DNA of 52,500 nt. Origin: Tubiluchus corallicola. Its lineage: Eukaryota > Priapulida > Priapulimorpha > Priapulimorphida > Tubiluchidae. The stretch lies in assembly GCA_030141605.1 (NCBI GenBank), contig JAQGDQ010000774.1, forward strand, positions 1 through 52,500, read 5' to 3'. Under the pieces are notes generated by a model. That model saw only the letters and a list, made by a program, of their open reading frames with translations. It searched no databases and had not been told where the DNA came from. Position numbers and translations under genes: made by a program. Shown here in pieces: positions 52,357 to 52,500 of the stretch (the first letter of the stretch is position 1; each line of letters starts with the position of its first letter).

Positions 52357-52500
52357 GACAAACATTTGGGTGACAAAACGAGTTACAAACGAGGGAGTTG
52401 CACATCAAAAGTTCAAGCAACTTGTTCTTCTGTACATCCACTGGTAACTTACAAACAAAAAAAAGATAGACAAAAAGGTTTAAGAAAAAAGTAAAAGAAG

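Overview
The window looks like accessory, repeat-rich nuclear DNA of an invertebrate animal. It is AT-rich, has GT-AG introns, contains no bacterial-style gene packing, and carries many microsatellites, minisatellites and retroelement remnants. Two animal protein families can be recognised: a secreted C-type lectin and a receptor-type guanylate cyclase. Short introns and single-domain lectins would fit a tunicate or another marine invertebrate, but the species cannot be fixed from the sequence.

Layout. Positions 1 to about 17,070 (copy A) recur in the same orientation at about 28,300 to 41,410 (copy A'). The first 3.6 kb of unique sequence is nearly identical between the copies, so this is a young tandem segmental duplication. 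The copies differ by large indels: a 0.58 kb retroposon with target-site duplication only in A, 1.35 kb (5,797-7,142) only in A, 2.9 kb (13,574-16,475) only in A, and expansions of minisatellites and an AAT tract. An 11-bp minisatellite marks the left edge of both copies, and a 31/93-bp minisatellite abuts the right edge of A'. Both copies carry inverted-repeat (foldback-like) elements built from roughly 300-bp subrepeats.

The spacer B (17,070-28,290) holds exons 1 and 2 of the only complete gene, a three-exon minus-strand C-type lectin (16,812-18,914). Its third exon lies in copy A, so A' carries a second, diverged third exon (41,139-41,386) with no visible exons 1 and 2. The A exon has EPS and the A' exon has EPN at the calcium/sugar-binding position.

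The right part (42.5-52.5 kb) is mostly simple-sequence DNA: 21-bp and 51-bp minisatellites, AAT, pentanucleotide, GT, GA, ATC, ACTG and GAAC tracts, and two 3' ends of different non-LTR retrotransposons. Within it are three minus-strand exons of a receptor guanylate cyclase kinase-homology region (51,769-51,883; 46,771-46,842; 46,642-46,716). The 51-bp minisatellite lies in the 4.9 kb intron between the first two. Most long open frames in the window (for example 333 and 354 codons) are by-products of tandem repeats.
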